Assembly (NCBI GenBank): GCA_024226515.1
Contig: JAAELQ010000146.1
Span: forward strand, 1-64,000
DNA from: a bacterium
Lineage (GTDB): Bacteria > Acidobacteriota > Polarisedimenticolia > Polarisedimenticolales > Polarisedimenticolaceae
Direction of reading: 5' to 3'
Length of the DNA: 64,000 bases
A program made the translations under genes and the position numbers. A model generated the notes under the pieces. It searched no databases. It was given only the letters and a program-made list of their open reading frames with translations, and was not told where the DNA came from. This document shows positions 17,998 to 28,400 of this stretch, piece by piece (within the stretch, counting starts at the first letter, position 1; each line of letters starts with the position of its first letter).

Positions 17998-19407
17998 TCA
18001 AATGTGAATCGGCCGATCGTGCACGGCGAGCGCGGCCTCGCCCATCGCCTCCGACAACGTCGGGTGTGCGTGGATCGCCTGGAACAGGGACTCCGCGGTC
18101 GCCTCCAGGTTGAGCGCCGCCGTCGCCTCGGAGATCAGCTCCGTGGCGTGCGGACCGACAATGTGAATGCCGAGCACCTCGTCGTACTTGCTCTCGGTGA
18201 CGATCTTCACGAACCCGGCGGTCTCGCCCAGGATCTTCGCCTTCGCGATCGCGGTGAAGGGGAACGAGCCGACCTTCACGTCGTGCCCGCGTTCGCGGGC
18301 TTCGCGCTCGCCGAGCCCGATGGAGGCGACCTCGGGCGTGCAGTACGTGCACGACGGGACCTTGTCGTAGTTCACCGCGTGCGGCGTCCCGCCGGCGGCA
18401 TGCTCGACGGCGACGACCCCCTCGTGCGAGGCCACGTGGGCCAGCGCCTGGGTGGGAAGAATGTCGCCGATGGCGTAGACGCCCGACTCGCCGGTGCGCA
18501 TCATCTCGTCGACCTCGACGAAGCCGCGTTGGTCGACACGAACGCCGGTTCCCTCGAGCCCCAGGTCGTCGGTCAGCGGTCGTCGTCCGATGGCGATCAG
18601 CAGCATCTCGGCGTCGAGCTCGACCTTCTTGCCGCCCTTCTCCGCGACCACGTGCACTCCGCTCTTGCCCGAGTCGACTTGCTTCACCGCCGTGTCGACG
18701 TGCACGGCGATGCCGCGCTTCTTGAACGCCTTGCCGAGTTCCTTGCCCAGGTCGTCGTCCTCGACGGGGACCAGGCGCGGAAGGAGCTCGACGACGGTGA
18801 CGTCGCTGCCGAACGTCTTGTAGATCGACGCGAACTCGACGCCGACGGCGCCGGCGCCGAGGACGATTAGCGATTTCGGTACGTGGTCGAGGTTCAGCGC
18901 ATGATCCGAGCTGATCACCCGCTCGCCGTCGAACTCGACTCCCGGAAGGCCGCGCACGGCCGACCCGGTGGCGAGAATGGTGTTCTTCGTCTCGACGACG
19001 TACGGTGCGCCGTCCGTGGGGGTGACCTCGACCCGCCCGGGTCCCGCCAGGCGACCGCGGCCCGCCAGCAGCGTGACCCCGTGCTTCTTGAACAGGTACT
19101 CGATGCCCTTCGTGTTCGAGCGCACCGTCTTCGTCTTGTACTTGTGCACCGCCGGCAGGTCGAGCTCGGCCTCCGGGATGCGGATGCCGAACCCGCCGGC
19201 GTGCCGCGCCGTGTCCAGGATCTCGGCGGAGTGCAGCAGTGCCTTGGTCGGGATGCAGCCCCAGTGCAGGCAGGTCCCGCCGAGGGCAGGGGCCATCTCG
19301 ACGACCGCGGTCTTGAGCCCGAGCTGGCCGGCGCGCACGGCGGCCACGTAGCCCCCGGGCCCGCTGCCGATGACCGTCATGTCGAACGACTGCGAGGGAT
19401 CTGGCAA
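17998..19407 (-). CDS. lpdA: Dihydrolipoyl dehydrogenase (E3)
   Basis: FAD/NAD flavoprotein of 469 residues that reoxidises dihydrolipoyl groups on E2. It has the FAD motif GSGPGGYVAA, redox-active Cys46/Cys51 (GTCLHWGCIPTK), the NAD motif GAGAVGVEFA, ATGSAVRGLPG, AIGD, and the C-terminal proton-relay H448-P-x3-E453. The start is TTG 19407, chosen because AGGAGG lies 5 nt upstream; the internal ATG at 19380 would cut into the first beta strand and lacks such a site. It is the first gene of the lipoate operon, with a promoter about 95 nt upstream. Confidence 0.96.
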   Translation of the reverse strand: MPDPSQSFDMTVIGSGPGGYVAAVRAGQLGLKTAVVEMAPALGGTCLHWGCIPTKALLHSAEILDTARHAGGFGIRIPEAELDLPAVHKYKTKTVRSNTKGIEYLFKKHGVTLLAGRGRLAGPGRVEVTPTDGAPYVVETKNTILATGSAVRGLPGVEFDGERVISSDHALNLDHVPKSLIVLGAGAVGVEFASIYKTFGSDVTVVELLPRLVPVEDDDLGKELGKAFKKRGIAVHVDTAVKQVDSGKSGVHVVAEKGGKKVELDAEMLLIAIGRRPLTDDLGLEGTGVRVDQRGFVEVDEMMRTGESGVYAIGDILPTQALAHVASHEGVVAVEHAAGGTPHAVNYDKVPSCTYCTPEVASIGLGEREARERGHDVKVGSFPFTAIAKAKILGETAGFVKIVTESKYDEVLGIHIVGPHATELISEATAALNLEATAESLFQAIHAHPTLSEAMGEAALAVHDRPIHI

Positions 19408-19499
19408 ACCGGCCTCCTGTGTGTACCGGCCGACGGGATCCGCCGGCGAATCGCGACGTGCGGCATCGCGACGAACTGTCGAGAACGACCCGGACGGGG

Positions 19500-19528
19500 A
19501 CTCTATCCGAGGCCCCAGCGAGCGTCAA
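19500..19528 (-). promoter_or_regulatory. Promoter of the lpdA-E2-lipB-lipA operon
   Basis: On the minus strand, TTGACG (19528-19523), a 17-nt spacer, then TAGAGT (19505-19500). It is correctly placed about 93 nt before the lpdA start. Confidence 0.6.
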
Positions 19529-19593
19529 GTTGGCGTGTCTTGCGCCGTTGCAACACGATTGCCGGGGAAAAACCGCTCCGTCGGCGTTAGCCG

Positions 19594-19623
19594 TTGACCC
19601 AGGGGAAGGCGCGCCGTTACAGT
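19594..19623 (+). promoter_or_regulatory. Promoter for the DUF2203 gene
   Basis: TTGACC (19594-19599), an 18-nt spacer and TACAGT (19618-19623) lie 28 nt before the DUF2203 start. It forms a divergent pair with the lpdA promoter. Confidence 0.5.
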
Positions 19624-19651
19624 GCGCGACGTCCCGCCTCCGGAGTCCGAC

Positions 19652-20029
19652 ATGACCCACGTATTCACTCCGGAATCCGCTCGCCGTACACTGCCGCGAG
19701 TCCGCCCCACCGCCGAGCTCATGTGTCGCCTCTACGCGCAACTGTCCGACCGCGCGCCGGCGCGTATCGCGTCGGATCAGCCGGTGGACGAGGCCTACTT
19801 CGATCTGGTCCGCGAACTGCTCGCGGCGCTCGACACCCTGCGCCGGCACGGCGTCGTCGTGCGCGACGCCGGAGCCGGGCGCCTCGGTTTTCCGGCCCGC
19901 CGGCAGGGGCGGTCCGTGCTGCTGAGCTGGCGCGTGGGAGAGCCCGCGCTGGCGTTCTGGTGCGAGATCGACGACGCCGAGTCGAGCCGTCGGCCGCTGC
20001 GCGAGGACGGCCTGTGGGAGGTGCGCTGA
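19652..20029 (+). CDS. DUF2203 family protein
   Basis: A 125-residue cytoplasmic protein matching the DUF2203 pattern: FTPESARRTLPRVRPTAELM at the start, a helical middle, GVVVRDAGAGRLGFPARR, and the LLSWRVGEPALAFWCEID block. The function of the family is unknown. ATG 19652 has CGGAG upstream; GTG 19622 in the same frame is an alternative that adds ten residues. It lies 49 nt before nuoB and may share its transcript. Confidence 0.8.
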   Translation: MTHVFTPESARRTLPRVRPTAELMCRLYAQLSDRAPARIASDQPVDEAYFDLVRELLAALDTLRRHGVVVRDAGAGRLGFPARRQGRSVLLSWRVGEPALAFWCEIDDAESSRRPLREDGLWEVR

Positions 20030-20078
20030 GGGCCGTGGAACGGTGGCCAATCGCAGGGGGCTGCGGTAGGCTAGGGCC

Positions 20079-20630
20079 ATGGCGAGCACAGACAGCGACC
20101 TGATCCTCCACATGCGCCCCGAGTTGACCGAGAGCGAAGAAGTCAGCCGGAGCGTCTTCACGACGGCGATCTCCAGCTTCATCGGCTGGGGTCGCAAGAA
20201 CTCGCTGTGGCCGATGCCGATGGGCCTCGCCTGTTGCGCCATCGAGCTGATGGCGACGGTCGGTCCGCGCTACGACATGGCTCGCTTCGGCGCCGAGGCA
20301 TTGCGCTTCTCGCCGCGCCAGGCGGACCTGATGGTGGTCTCGGGAACGGTCGTCAAGAAGATGGCCCCGGCCGTCCGGCGCATCTACGACCAGATGCCGA
20401 ACCCGAGATGGGTCGTCGCGATGGGCGCCTGCGCCTCGTCGGGCGGCATGTACCGCTCGTACTCCGTCGTTCAGGGTGTGGACGAGATCCTCCCCGTCGA
20501 CGTGTACATCAGCGGCTGCCCGCCGCGCCCCGAGGCATTGCTCGAGGCGCTCATGGAGATCCAGCGCAAGATCATGCGCGGCGAGAAGAGCGCGTCGGAG
20601 CTGGCCGCGGAGGCCGACTCCGCCGCCTAG
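20079..20630 (+). CDS. nuoB: NADH-quinone oxidoreductase subunit B
   Basis: Complex I subunit carrying cluster N2, the last electron donor to quinone. The 183-residue protein has the tandem cysteines C52-C53 ([10 protein letters not shown]), C118 (GACASSGG) and C147 (SGCPPRPEA), which together ligate N2. It is detached from the rest of a nuo operon; the only other nuo-type gene in the window is at 60981-61550. It is followed after one nucleotide by a MidA/NDUFAF7-type methyltransferase gene. ATG 20079 has GGGGG-type purines upstream but no strong Shine-Dalgarno. Confidence 0.96.
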   Translation: MASTDSDLILHMRPELTESEEVSRSVFTTAISSFIGWGRKNSLWPMPMGLACCAIELMATVGPRYDMARFGAEALRFSPRQADLMVVSGTVVKKMAPAVRRIYDQMPNPRWVVAMGACASSGGMYRSYSVVQGVDEILPVDVYISGCPPRPEALLEALMEIQRKIMRGEKSASELAAEADSAA

Positions 20631-20631
20631 C

Positions 20632-21765
20632 TTGAACGCCGGCTCGCCATCGGACGCGGCGCTGCGGGCGATCGTCCGCGAGGAGGTCGAGCGCCGGGGG
20701 GCGATTCCTTTCGCGCGGTTCATGGAGCTCGCGCTGTACCACCCGCAGCACGGCTACTACGCGCGGGGCGCCGAGGCCCTGGGCACCGAGGGCGACTTCT
20801 TTACCGCCTCCGACGCCGGCACCTGGTTCGGGCGTTGCCTGGCGCGGCAGCTCGCCGAGATCGACGACCTGCTCGGCCGCCCCGACCCGTTCCGCTTCAT
20901 CGAGTTCGCCCCGGGGCGCGGGCTGCTGGCGCGCGACGTCCTGGACGCGCTCGCCGCGGGATACGGCGACCTGGCCCAACGGCTGCAATGCGTCCTCGTC
21001 GACCGCAGCCCGGGGATGCGCAGCGAGGCCGCCGGGAGGGTCCCGGAGGCCGTCGTCGTCGACCCGGAGGATCTCGAGCCGGGTGGCGTCGGCTGCGTCG
21101 TCGCCGTCGAGCTGTTCGACGCGCTTCCGGTTCATCGCACGCGCCATGGCGCGGACGAGGTGCGCGAGGTCATGGTCGGCGCGGGGGAGGGCGGCGCTCT
21201 GGTGGAGTGCGAGAGGCCCCCGTCGGAGGCGGTGCTGGAGCTGGCCCGGCGCTACCGCGGCGCGGCGGAGGAGGGGCACGAGACGGAGGTCTGCCCCGAG
21301 ATCCTGCCGGCGCTGCGCGCGATGGGCGCGGCGCTCGAGCGCGGCATCCTGTTCGTCGTCGACTACGGCGGCGCGGCGGAGGAGATCTACGGGCCCGCGA
21401 ATCCGCGCGGCACGCTGCTGGCGTACTCGCGGCACGCCACGAACGAGGAGTTCCTCGAACGCATCGGCAGGCAGGACCTGACCGCCTGGGTCAACTTCAG
21501 CGCGGTCGAGGACGCGGCGCGCGAGCTGAAACTCGACGTGCTGGGGCGCACGACCCAGGATCGGTTCCTCATCGGAAACGGGATCCTCGACGCCTTCGAC
21601 GCCGAGGTGGACGATGCCCTCGAGGTCTCGGGGGTCAAGCGGCGGCTACAGGCAATGCAGCTGATCCATCCCTCGGCGATGGGACGGCGGTTCCAGGTGC
21701 TGGCGCTGGCGAAGCGATTCCGTTCGCGGCCGCAACTCCGCGGCCTGCAGGACCCGTTCGCCTAG
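20632..21765 (+). CDS. SAM-dependent methyltransferase, NDUFAF7/MidA family
   Basis: A 377-residue class I methyltransferase of the family containing mitochondrial NDUFAF7 (MidA). Seen: HPQHGYYARG and GDFFTASDAGTWFG near the N-terminus, the SAM-binding segment FIEFAPGRGLLARDVL, and VVAVELFDALPVHR. In eukaryotes NDUFAF7 dimethylates an arginine of the complex I subunit NDUFS2 (NuoD) during assembly. Finding the gene one nucleotide after nuoB supports a similar complex-I role here. The start is TTG 20632, in the right place for the first helix; the frame is open upstream inside nuoB. The TTG start and lack of a clear ribosome site suggest coupling to nuoB translation. Confidence 0.88.
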   Translation: MNAGSPSDAALRAIVREEVERRGAIPFARFMELALYHPQHGYYARGAEALGTEGDFFTASDAGTWFGRCLARQLAEIDDLLGRPDPFRFIEFAPGRGLLARDVLDALAAGYGDLAQRLQCVLVDRSPGMRSEAAGRVPEAVVVDPEDLEPGGVGCVVAVELFDALPVHRTRHGADEVREVMVGAGEGGALVECERPPSEAVLELARRYRGAAEEGHETEVCPEILPALRAMGAALERGILFVVDYGGAAEEIYGPANPRGTLLAYSRHATNEEFLERIGRQDLTAWVNFSAVEDAARELKLDVLGRTTQDRFLIGNGILDAFDAEVDDALEVSGVKRRLQAMQLIHPSAMGRRFQVLALAKRFRSRPQLRGLQDPFA

Positions 21766-21780
21766 CCGATTCGTCTCTCG

Positions 21781-22317
21781 CTAGCGGTTCGAACCGGCGA
21801 GGTGCGCGTGCTCGGACCAGTGGGCGTGCGCCAGCTTCCAGCTCTCGGCGCGGCAGATCCAGATCTCGGTGCCCCGTCCGACGAACGACGCCTCGAGCCC
21901 CGGTGACTTGAGCATCACGTCGGACACCACCCAGCCGACGTCGCCCTCGACGACGACCTGCGGCTTCAACTCGGACCAGGCCGAGCGGCCGACGCGCGCG
22001 AACATCTGCGCCATCCCCCCGCGAACGTCGGCGGCGCCGTTGAACCGGTTCTCCACGAACGGGTGGAACACGCTCAGCGGGCCGTCCGTATCGAGCATCT
22101 CACCCAGCGCCTCGACGTCGGCTTGCTGGTAGGCTGCGATCCAGGCCTCGTGCGCCGCGCTGACGCCCGCGACACGTTCGGCCGACTCGAGCGTACAACC
22201 GTCGGACGGCGGAGCTTCTTCTTCCGCTTGAACTGCTTCTTGCGATGCGCAGCCCGCCGTGGCGACGACGAGCAAGGCCAGAACCGACACCGCGTACGCG
22301 CGTTTCTCCAGCTGCAT
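21781..22317 (-). CDS. Lipoprotein with SnoaL/DUF4440 (NTF2-like) fold
   Basis: A 178-residue lipoprotein. The signal peptide ends in lipobox ATAG|C (Cys23), followed by a short acidic linker and an NTF2-like domain. The opening HEAWIAAYQQADVEALGEML, the FHPF and RGGMAQMF segments, and the closing WKLAHAHWSEH are typical of DUF4440/SnoaL-3 proteins, which bind small hydrophobic ligands or act as cyclases/isomerases. No specific activity can be assigned. ATG 22317 has AGGAGGT with ideal spacing. It is convergent with the methyltransferase gene. Confidence 0.85.
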   Translation of the reverse strand: MQLEKRAYAVSVLALLVVATAGCASQEAVQAEEEAPPSDGCTLESAERVAGVSAAHEAWIAAYQQADVEALGEMLDTDGPLSVFHPFVENRFNGAADVRGGMAQMFARVGRSAWSELKPQVVVEGDVGWVVSDVMLKSPGLEASFVGRGTEIWICRAESWKLAHAHWSEHAHLAGSNR

Positions 22318-22404
22318 GTCGCACCTCCTCGCTCGAGTCCATGATAAGGCCGGGGGGCCGGGACGGAGCGGACCGCCGGGGTCCGTTGGCGGCGGGGTCC
22401 CGGA

Positions 22405-25400
22405 TCAGAGAGAGCCGGCAGCGAAGCGATCGAAACGGGCGCCATTGTTGCCGTTGGATTCCTGGACATACAACCCGACGTAAGTGCCGTTGTTGGCGTT
22501 GTTTCCGGTTCCGGGATTGGCCGTGGACGACCAGTCGGGCGCACCCCAGGCCGCAGGATTCTCCGGTGGCGGCCCGGGCCAAGCCCAGACCTCGACGACG
22601 GTGCCGCCGCTGGAGCCGGTGACCTTGACGCTGATGTAGTCGCCGGCCTGCAGCGAGAAGCTGTCCTCCGGAGACGCGTCGATCTCGCTGCAATTCACGG
22701 CCGTTCCGGCGCACGTCGACCAGACCATGGCATTGCTGTCGCTGTCGTGGGAAACGACGTAGCGATTCGCCGACGGGTTGGAGACCTCGTGTCGGAGGGC
22801 GATGCCGTTGTTCTTTCCGATCTGACCGAACTGCACGGAGGCCCACTGTTCGGGTGAGCAGGTGTCTCCGGCCGAGTAGACGGCCAGTGAACGGTCGATG
22901 TTCGCGTCGGTCTGCATCTCCCCGGCGTCGACGGTCCACTCGCCGCGGAATTCGGTCCAACCCGGCGGATCTTCGCCCGCGATGTCGAAGTCGTCGATCA
23001 CGTCGCAATCGCAGACGTCACCCAGACCGTCGCCGTCGGAATCCTCCTGGCCGGGATTGAACACGTCCTGGCAGTTGTCGGTCAGATCGCAGATCCCGTC
23101 GGAATCGGCGTCGGCGCCGTCGTCGGACGGATCGACGAACCCGCCGGAGCAATCGTCGCAGCCGTCCGCGTCGGAGTCCTGGCACTCGAGCGGGAACAGC
23201 GGATTGCTGTCCTGCGCGTCGGATACGCCGTCGTTGTCGTCGTCCGGATCGCCGGCATCGCACAGCCCGTCACCGTCGAAGTCCGGGCCGTCGTTGAGCG
23301 GATCCGGTCCGAGGGCCTGTCCGTTGCCGAAGGTCAGCGAGACGTTGTCGATCAGCACTTCCGTCAGCTCGAGCTGAGAGTCCTTCTTGTTGTTGTAGCC
23401 ACCGACGACCATCGCGTGGGTCTCGGCGCTCATTGCACCCAGATCGATCTGAAAGCTCTGCCACCCGGTGGTCTGCGGCCCACCGGAGGGGCCGTCCCCG
23501 ACGATCTGAGCCACGTACTCGGAGATGCCCTCGCCGTAGAGCAGGCCGTCCACGACCAACAGCACCTGGCTGATCTCGTCGGGATCGTATGTCGCGGACT
23601 GGGTCAGCTTGTAGTCGAAGCTGATCACGACGTTGGTCGGCTGGGGTAGCTGGAATACACGCACCCATCCACCGGACATGCCGAGCACGGGCACGGCGTT
23701 TTGACCGCCGAGGACGACCTGAAGCGCGGCCCCGGGATGTCCCTCGGCAGGGTTGTACAAACCGAGCGCATAGTCCGGCTCGTGGGTTCCGCGGAACGTA
23801 TCGTCGACGTAGATGAAGCCCTGCGTGCCGCTCTCGAAATCGGCCGTCGACGTCACGCCGCCGGCGCCCGAGCAATCGTCGCACGTGTCGCCGTCGCCGT
23901 CCTGGCACCGCGTCGGATCGAGAGGATCCGTGTCGGCCCCGTTGCCCACGCTGTCACCGTCGATGTCGGGGTCGCAGGCGTCACCGACGCCGTCGGCGTC
24001 GAGGTCCGCTTGCTGGGGGTTCGCCTTGAACGGGCAGTTGTCCGACCCGTCGGGCACGCCGTCGTCGTCGTCGTCCGGATCGCCGGCATCGCACAAGCCG
24101 TCCTCGTCGAAGTCGGGCCCATCGTCCGCGGGGTCGGTGTCGGGGAGCGTGCCGATGCCGTCGACGGGTACCGAGCAGTCGTCGCAGGTGTCGCCATCGA
24201 CATCGCCACAGATCGTCGGGTCGAGCGGCGCCGGGTCGGTCGTATCCGGCACGCCGTCGTTGTCGTCGTCCGGGTCGCCCGCGTCGCACAGGCCGTCCTG
24301 GTCGAGGTCCGGGCCGTCGTTGGCCGGCGCATCGGTGCCGCTGGAACAGTCGTCGCAGAGGTCGTTGTCCTCGTCGCGGCAGGCGAAAGGATCGAGGACC
24401 ACGTCGTCCTCGAGGTTGTCCACCCCGTCACCGTCGATGTCGGAATCGCCGATGTCGCACAGACCGTCACCGTCGAGGTCGTTTCCGTCGTTCGCCGGGT
24501 CGTCGCTGCCACTGGAACAGTCGTCGCACAGGTCGTCGTCGGCGTCGCGGCAGGCGTTCGGATCCAGCGGCGCCTCGTCCTCGACGTCCGGAACACCGTC
24601 GCCGTCGTCGTCCTCGTCTCCGGCGTTGCACTGTCCGTCGCCGTCGGTGTCGGGGCCGTCGTTCAACGGGAAGTTGTCCGGGAGCGGGCCGAAAGCGTCG
24701 ATCCCGAACGTACAGTCGTCGCAGGTATCCCCGTCGGCATCCCCGCAGGACTTGGGGTCGAGCGGGGCGGGATCCGCGACGTCATCGACGCCGTCGTTGT
24801 CGTCGTCGCTGTCGTCGGCGTCGCACGTGTCGTCGCCATCGGTGTCGACACACGAGCAAGCGTCGCCGACGCCGTCGTCATTCGTGTCCGTCTGGTCGCC
24901 GTTGGGTTGGGTCGGGCAGTTGTCGCAGACGTCGCCGTGGAAATCGGTGTCGTAGTCGGCCTGGAACGAGTTCATCGCGAGCGGGCAGTTGTCCTCGGCG
25001 TCGAACACACCGTCGTTGTCCGTGTCTTTCGGAGATAGCGCGCAAGAGGCCCATCCGGCGCGTGCGTTCTCGTAGGCCGCCCCCTCGCCACAGACGTTGG
25101 CCGCCGTGACGAAGTAGTAGCGCACCTGCCCGGGAAGCGGCGTCTCCGGTTCGGACATCTCGGTCTGCACCAAGCCGGCCTGGAGGCACGTGAACGAGCC
25201 GGTCTGGGGCGGCGTGCCCGGGTCGCCGAGCATCCAGTAGACGTTGTACACGTGGCCCTGCTCGATGCCGATCCAGTCCAACGTGGAGCCGTTCGTCTTG
25301 TCCATGCGCAGCGTCGGCCCCATCGGGCCCGGGATGGAGGCCACGCCCAGAGTCAGCGGCGCGCAATCGGAGAGGTCGGGAATGCCGTCGCCGTCCACGT

Positions 25401-28400
25401 CGTCGTCGCACAGATCGCCGGTTCCGTCGCCGTCCAGGTCGGCCTGGTCGGAGTTGGCAGCGGCGGGGCAGTTGTCGTCGAGCCCACAGACGCCGTCACC
25501 GTCCATGTCGTTGGTCGGATCCTGTGGGCAGGCGTCGCAGCCGTCCGGCACGTCGTCACCGTCGCCGTCCGCGTTGTCGTCGAAGCCCGGGCAGACGTCC
25601 GCGCTGTCGCACACGCCGTCCGCGTCGGTGTCGTCGGGGTTGTCCGTGGGGCACGGGTCGCAACCGTCGGCGGCGCCGTCCGCGTCGGCGTCCGCGTTGT
25701 CGTCGAAGCCCGGGCAGTCGTCACAGCCGTCCGGCACGCCGTCGCCGTCGCCGTCGGCCAGGTCGTCCGAGCCCGGGCAGACGTCGGAGCTGTCGCAGAC
25801 CGTGTCGCCGTCGCTGTCATCCGGGTTGTCCGATGGGCACGGGTCGCAGCCGTCCGGCACGCCGTCCGCGTCCGCGCTGTCGTCGAACCCGGGGCAGACG
25901 TCCGCGCTGTCGCACACGCCGTCGCTGTCCGTGTCGTCCGGGCTATCCGCCGGACACGGGTCGCAGCCGTCCGGCGCGCCGTCGCCGTCCGCGTCCACGC
26001 TGTCGTCGAAGCCGGGGCAGACGTCCGCGCTGTCGCATACGCCGTCAGCGTCCGTGTCGTCGGGGTTGTCCGTGGGGCACGGGTCGCAGGCGTCGGGCAC
26101 GCCGTCCCCGTCGCCGTCCAGGCCATCGTCGCCGCCGGGGCAGATGTCGCAACCGTTCGGCACGCCGTCGCCGTCCGCATCCGCGCCGTCGTCAGAGCCC
26201 GGGCAGACGTCCGCGCTGTCGCACACGCCGTCGGCGTCCGTGTCGTCGGGGTTGTCCGTGGGGCACGGGTCGCAGGCGTCGGGCACGCCGTCCCCGTCGC
26301 CGTCCACGGCGTCGTCGCCGCCGGGGCAGATGTCGCAACCGTCCGGCACACCGTCACCGTCCGCATCCGCGCTGTCGTCGAAGCCGGGGCAGACGTCCGT
26401 GCTGTCGCACACGCCGTCGGCGTCCGTGTCGTCCGGGTTGTCCGCGGGGCACGGGTCGCAGGCGTCGGGCACGCTGTCGCCGTCGCCGTCCACGGCGTCG
26501 TCGCCGCCGGGGCAGATGTCGCAACCGTCCGGCACGCCGTCACCGTCCGCATCCGCGGCGTCGTCGAATCCGGGGCAGACGTCCGCGCTGTCGCACACGC
26601 CGTCGGCGTCCGTGTCGTCCGGGTTGTCCGTGGGACACGGGTCGCAACCGTCTGCGGCGCCGTCACCGTCCGCGTCCGTGTTGTCGTCGAACCCGGGACA
26701 CTCGTCGCAGCCGTCCGGCACACCGTCGCCGTCGTCGTCCGCCGTATCGTCGAAGCCGGGGCAGACATCGGTGCTGTCGCACACGCCGTCGAGATCGCTG
26801 TCGTCCGGGCTGTCCGCCGGGCACGGGTCGCAGCCATCCGGCGCACCGTCACCGTCCGCGTCCGCCGTGTCGTCGAATCCGGGGCAGACGTCGGCGCTGT
26901 CGCACACCCCATCGAGGTCGCTGTCGTCCGGGTCGTCCGCGGGGCACGGGTCGCAACCGTCGGGGACACCGTCACCGTCCGCGTCCAGACCGTCGTCGAA
27001 GCCGAGGCACGCGTCGCAACCGTTCGGCACTCCGTCGCCGTCGCCGTCGAGCGTGTCGTCGAATCCCGGGCAGATGTCGACGCTTTCGCACACGCCGTCG
27101 CCGTCCGTGTCGTCGGGATTGTCCGCGGGGCACGGATCGCACCCGTCGGGAACGCCGTCGGCGTCGGCGTCGGCGTTGTCGTCGAATCCCGGGCAGGTGT
27201 CGACGCTCTCACACACGCCATCGCCGTCCGTGTCGTCCGGGTCGTCCGCAGGACAGGGATCGCACGCGTCTCCGACCAGGTCGCCGTCCGTGTCGACTTG
27301 CTGCGGGTTGGAGATCGCAGGGCAGTTGTCGGTCGGGCACGTGTTGGTGAAGAAGTCGGGGTCGCCGGCACCGTCGCCGTCCGAGTCCGTGCAGTCGTCG
27401 CACTCGTCGCCGAGGCCGTCACCGTCCGCGTCCTTCTGCCCCGGGTTGGGATCGCCGGGGCAGTTATCGACCGGACAGAGGTTGCCGAGGAAGCCGGGAT
27501 CACCGGCACCGTCGCCGTCCGAGTCCGTGCAGTCGTCGCACACGTCACCGAGACGGTCGTCGTCGAAGTCTTCCTGTCCCGCGTTCGGCGTCGTGGGGCA
27601 GTTGTCGTCGATCGCACAGACACCGTCTCCGTCCGGGTCGTTTGCGGCATCGCCGGGACACGCATCGCAGGCGTCGCCGATCCCGTCGGAATCGCCGTCG
27701 GCCTGGGCGGGGTTGAAATCATCCGGGCAGTTGTCGCTGCTGCCGCAGATGCCGTCCGCATCGGGATCGTTCAGCGGATCGGCGACGCACGGATCGCACA
27801 CGTTGCCGACGCCGTCGTCGTCGTCGTCCTTCTGGGCGGCGTTGGCCAGGTCGGGGCAGTTGTCGTCGGGACACGTGTTCACGGGGAATCCGGGATTGCC
27901 GAACCCGTCACCGTCCGTGTCCGTGCAGGTGTCGCACGCGTTGCCGAGCAGGTCGCCGTCGAGGTTGGCCTGGCTCGTGTTGGCCACCGCGGGACAGTTG
28001 TCCACGTCGCCGCAGATCGTGTCCATGTCCTCGTCGTTGTTCGGATCGAACGGGCATGTGTCGCAGGCGTCGCCCAGCGCGTCGGCATCCGCGTTCTCCT
28101 GGCCCGGATTGGAAGTCGCGGGACAGTTGTCGTCGGGGCAGGTGTTGGCCCCGAAGCCGGGGTTGCCGAGACCGTCGCCGTCCGTGTCCGTGCAGGTGTC
28201 GCACGCGTCGCCCGACCCGTCGAGATCGGCGTCTTCCTGGCCGGCATTGGCGTCGCTCGGACAGTTGTCGACGTCGCCGCAGACGCCGTCGGCGTCGAGA
28301 TCGTCGTCCGGATCGTCGGGGCACGTGTCGCAGGCATCGCCGATGCCGTCCGCGTCGGCGTCGGCCTGCCCGGCGTTTGCGTCGTCGGCGCAGTTGTCGC

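Noticed and set aside
26095..26652. CRISPR-like regular repeats
   Set aside because: The period is 186 bp, in frame, without unique spacers, and encodes calcium-binding motifs.
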